A stretch of DNA of 51,935 nt from JACQHM01 sp964535215 (GTDB taxonomy: Bacteria > Methylomirabilota > Methylomirabilia > Methylomirabilales > JACQHM01). Positions 51,877 through 51,935 of the stretch are shown in pieces. The number at the start of each line of letters is the position of its first letter. The first letter of the stretch is position 1. The DNA lies in NCBI GenBank assembly GCA_964535215.1, contig CAZHST010000024.1, forward strand, positions 1-51,935. The letters run 5' to 3'. The notes beneath the pieces are model-generated. The model worked only from the letters and a program-made list of their open reading frames with translations. It was not told where the DNA came from and ran no database searches. The position numbers were made by a program, and so were the translations under genes.

Positions 51877-51935
51877 TGCAAGGACCTTGGGGATTTCACT
51901 TGCGAAAACTTTCCAATTCTGCTAACAGTTACTTG

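Overview
The window (51,935 bp) is a GC-rich, tightly packed chromosomal segment from a Gram-negative-type bacterium. Signs of an outer-membrane lineage are a periplasmic HtrA protease with two PDZ domains, a signal-peptide-bearing PIMT and a pilin-like protein. I see no prophage, insertion sequence, CRISPR array or plasmid gene. The mixture of family III CoA-transferases, UbiU/UbiV-like U32 proteins, a DUF1844 protein and a K+-independent H+-pyrophosphatase suggests a deep proteobacterial or neighbouring phylum (Desulfobacterota, or Methylomirabilota/NC10-like). I cannot settle the taxon from the sequence.

Layout. (1) 1-11714: the classic information-processing block tuf(3' end)-rpmG-tRNA-Trp-secE-nusG-rplK-rplA-[L10 leader]-rplJ-rplL-rpoB-rpoC, followed by alaC and a terminator. 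(2) 13074-25834: housekeeping genes: purF from its own promoter, a small conserved protein, the membrane pyrophosphatase hppA, an XRE regulator, an amidase with a small GatC-like partner, ilvE on the minus strand, then xseA-xseB-tlyA-nadK-recN. A decayed secreted-protein ORF lies between tlyA and nadK. (3) 25849-32512: a catabolic-looking transcription unit with a strong promoter and a perfect terminator: an IclR regulator, two different family III CoA-transferase subunits, two Cys-rich unknown proteins and an acyl-CoA ligase. The first CoA-transferase is broken by an 11-G tract. (4) 32515-37463: a second promoter-to-terminator unit: three tandem U32 proteins with UbiU/UbiV-like cysteines, an orphan HEPN protein and an aldehyde dehydrogenase. 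(5) 37574-46930: tRNA-Leu on the minus strand, thioesterase, SAM hydroxide adenosyltransferase, DUF1844, htrA, a group-2-like sigma factor, a receiver-histidine kinase, class I FBP aldolase, exported PIMT, a REC-zinc ribbon-REC protein, a HAMP membrane protein and a pilin-like protein. (6) 46969-51876 on the minus strand: a crotonase with a C-terminal zinc ribbon, a membrane protein fused to a spermidine-synthase-like domain, and a GAF-GGDEF cyclase.

The best candidate for something undescribed is the pair of adjacent units in regions 3 and 4. Acyl-CoA chemistry (ligase plus a two-subunit CoA-transferase) sits next to three U32 proteins whose relatives carry out O2-independent hydroxylations. 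A second genome-scale curiosity is a family of degenerate 7-bp-period repeats in at least six gene junctions. Gene functions are read from motifs and remembered family features; no database search was run.
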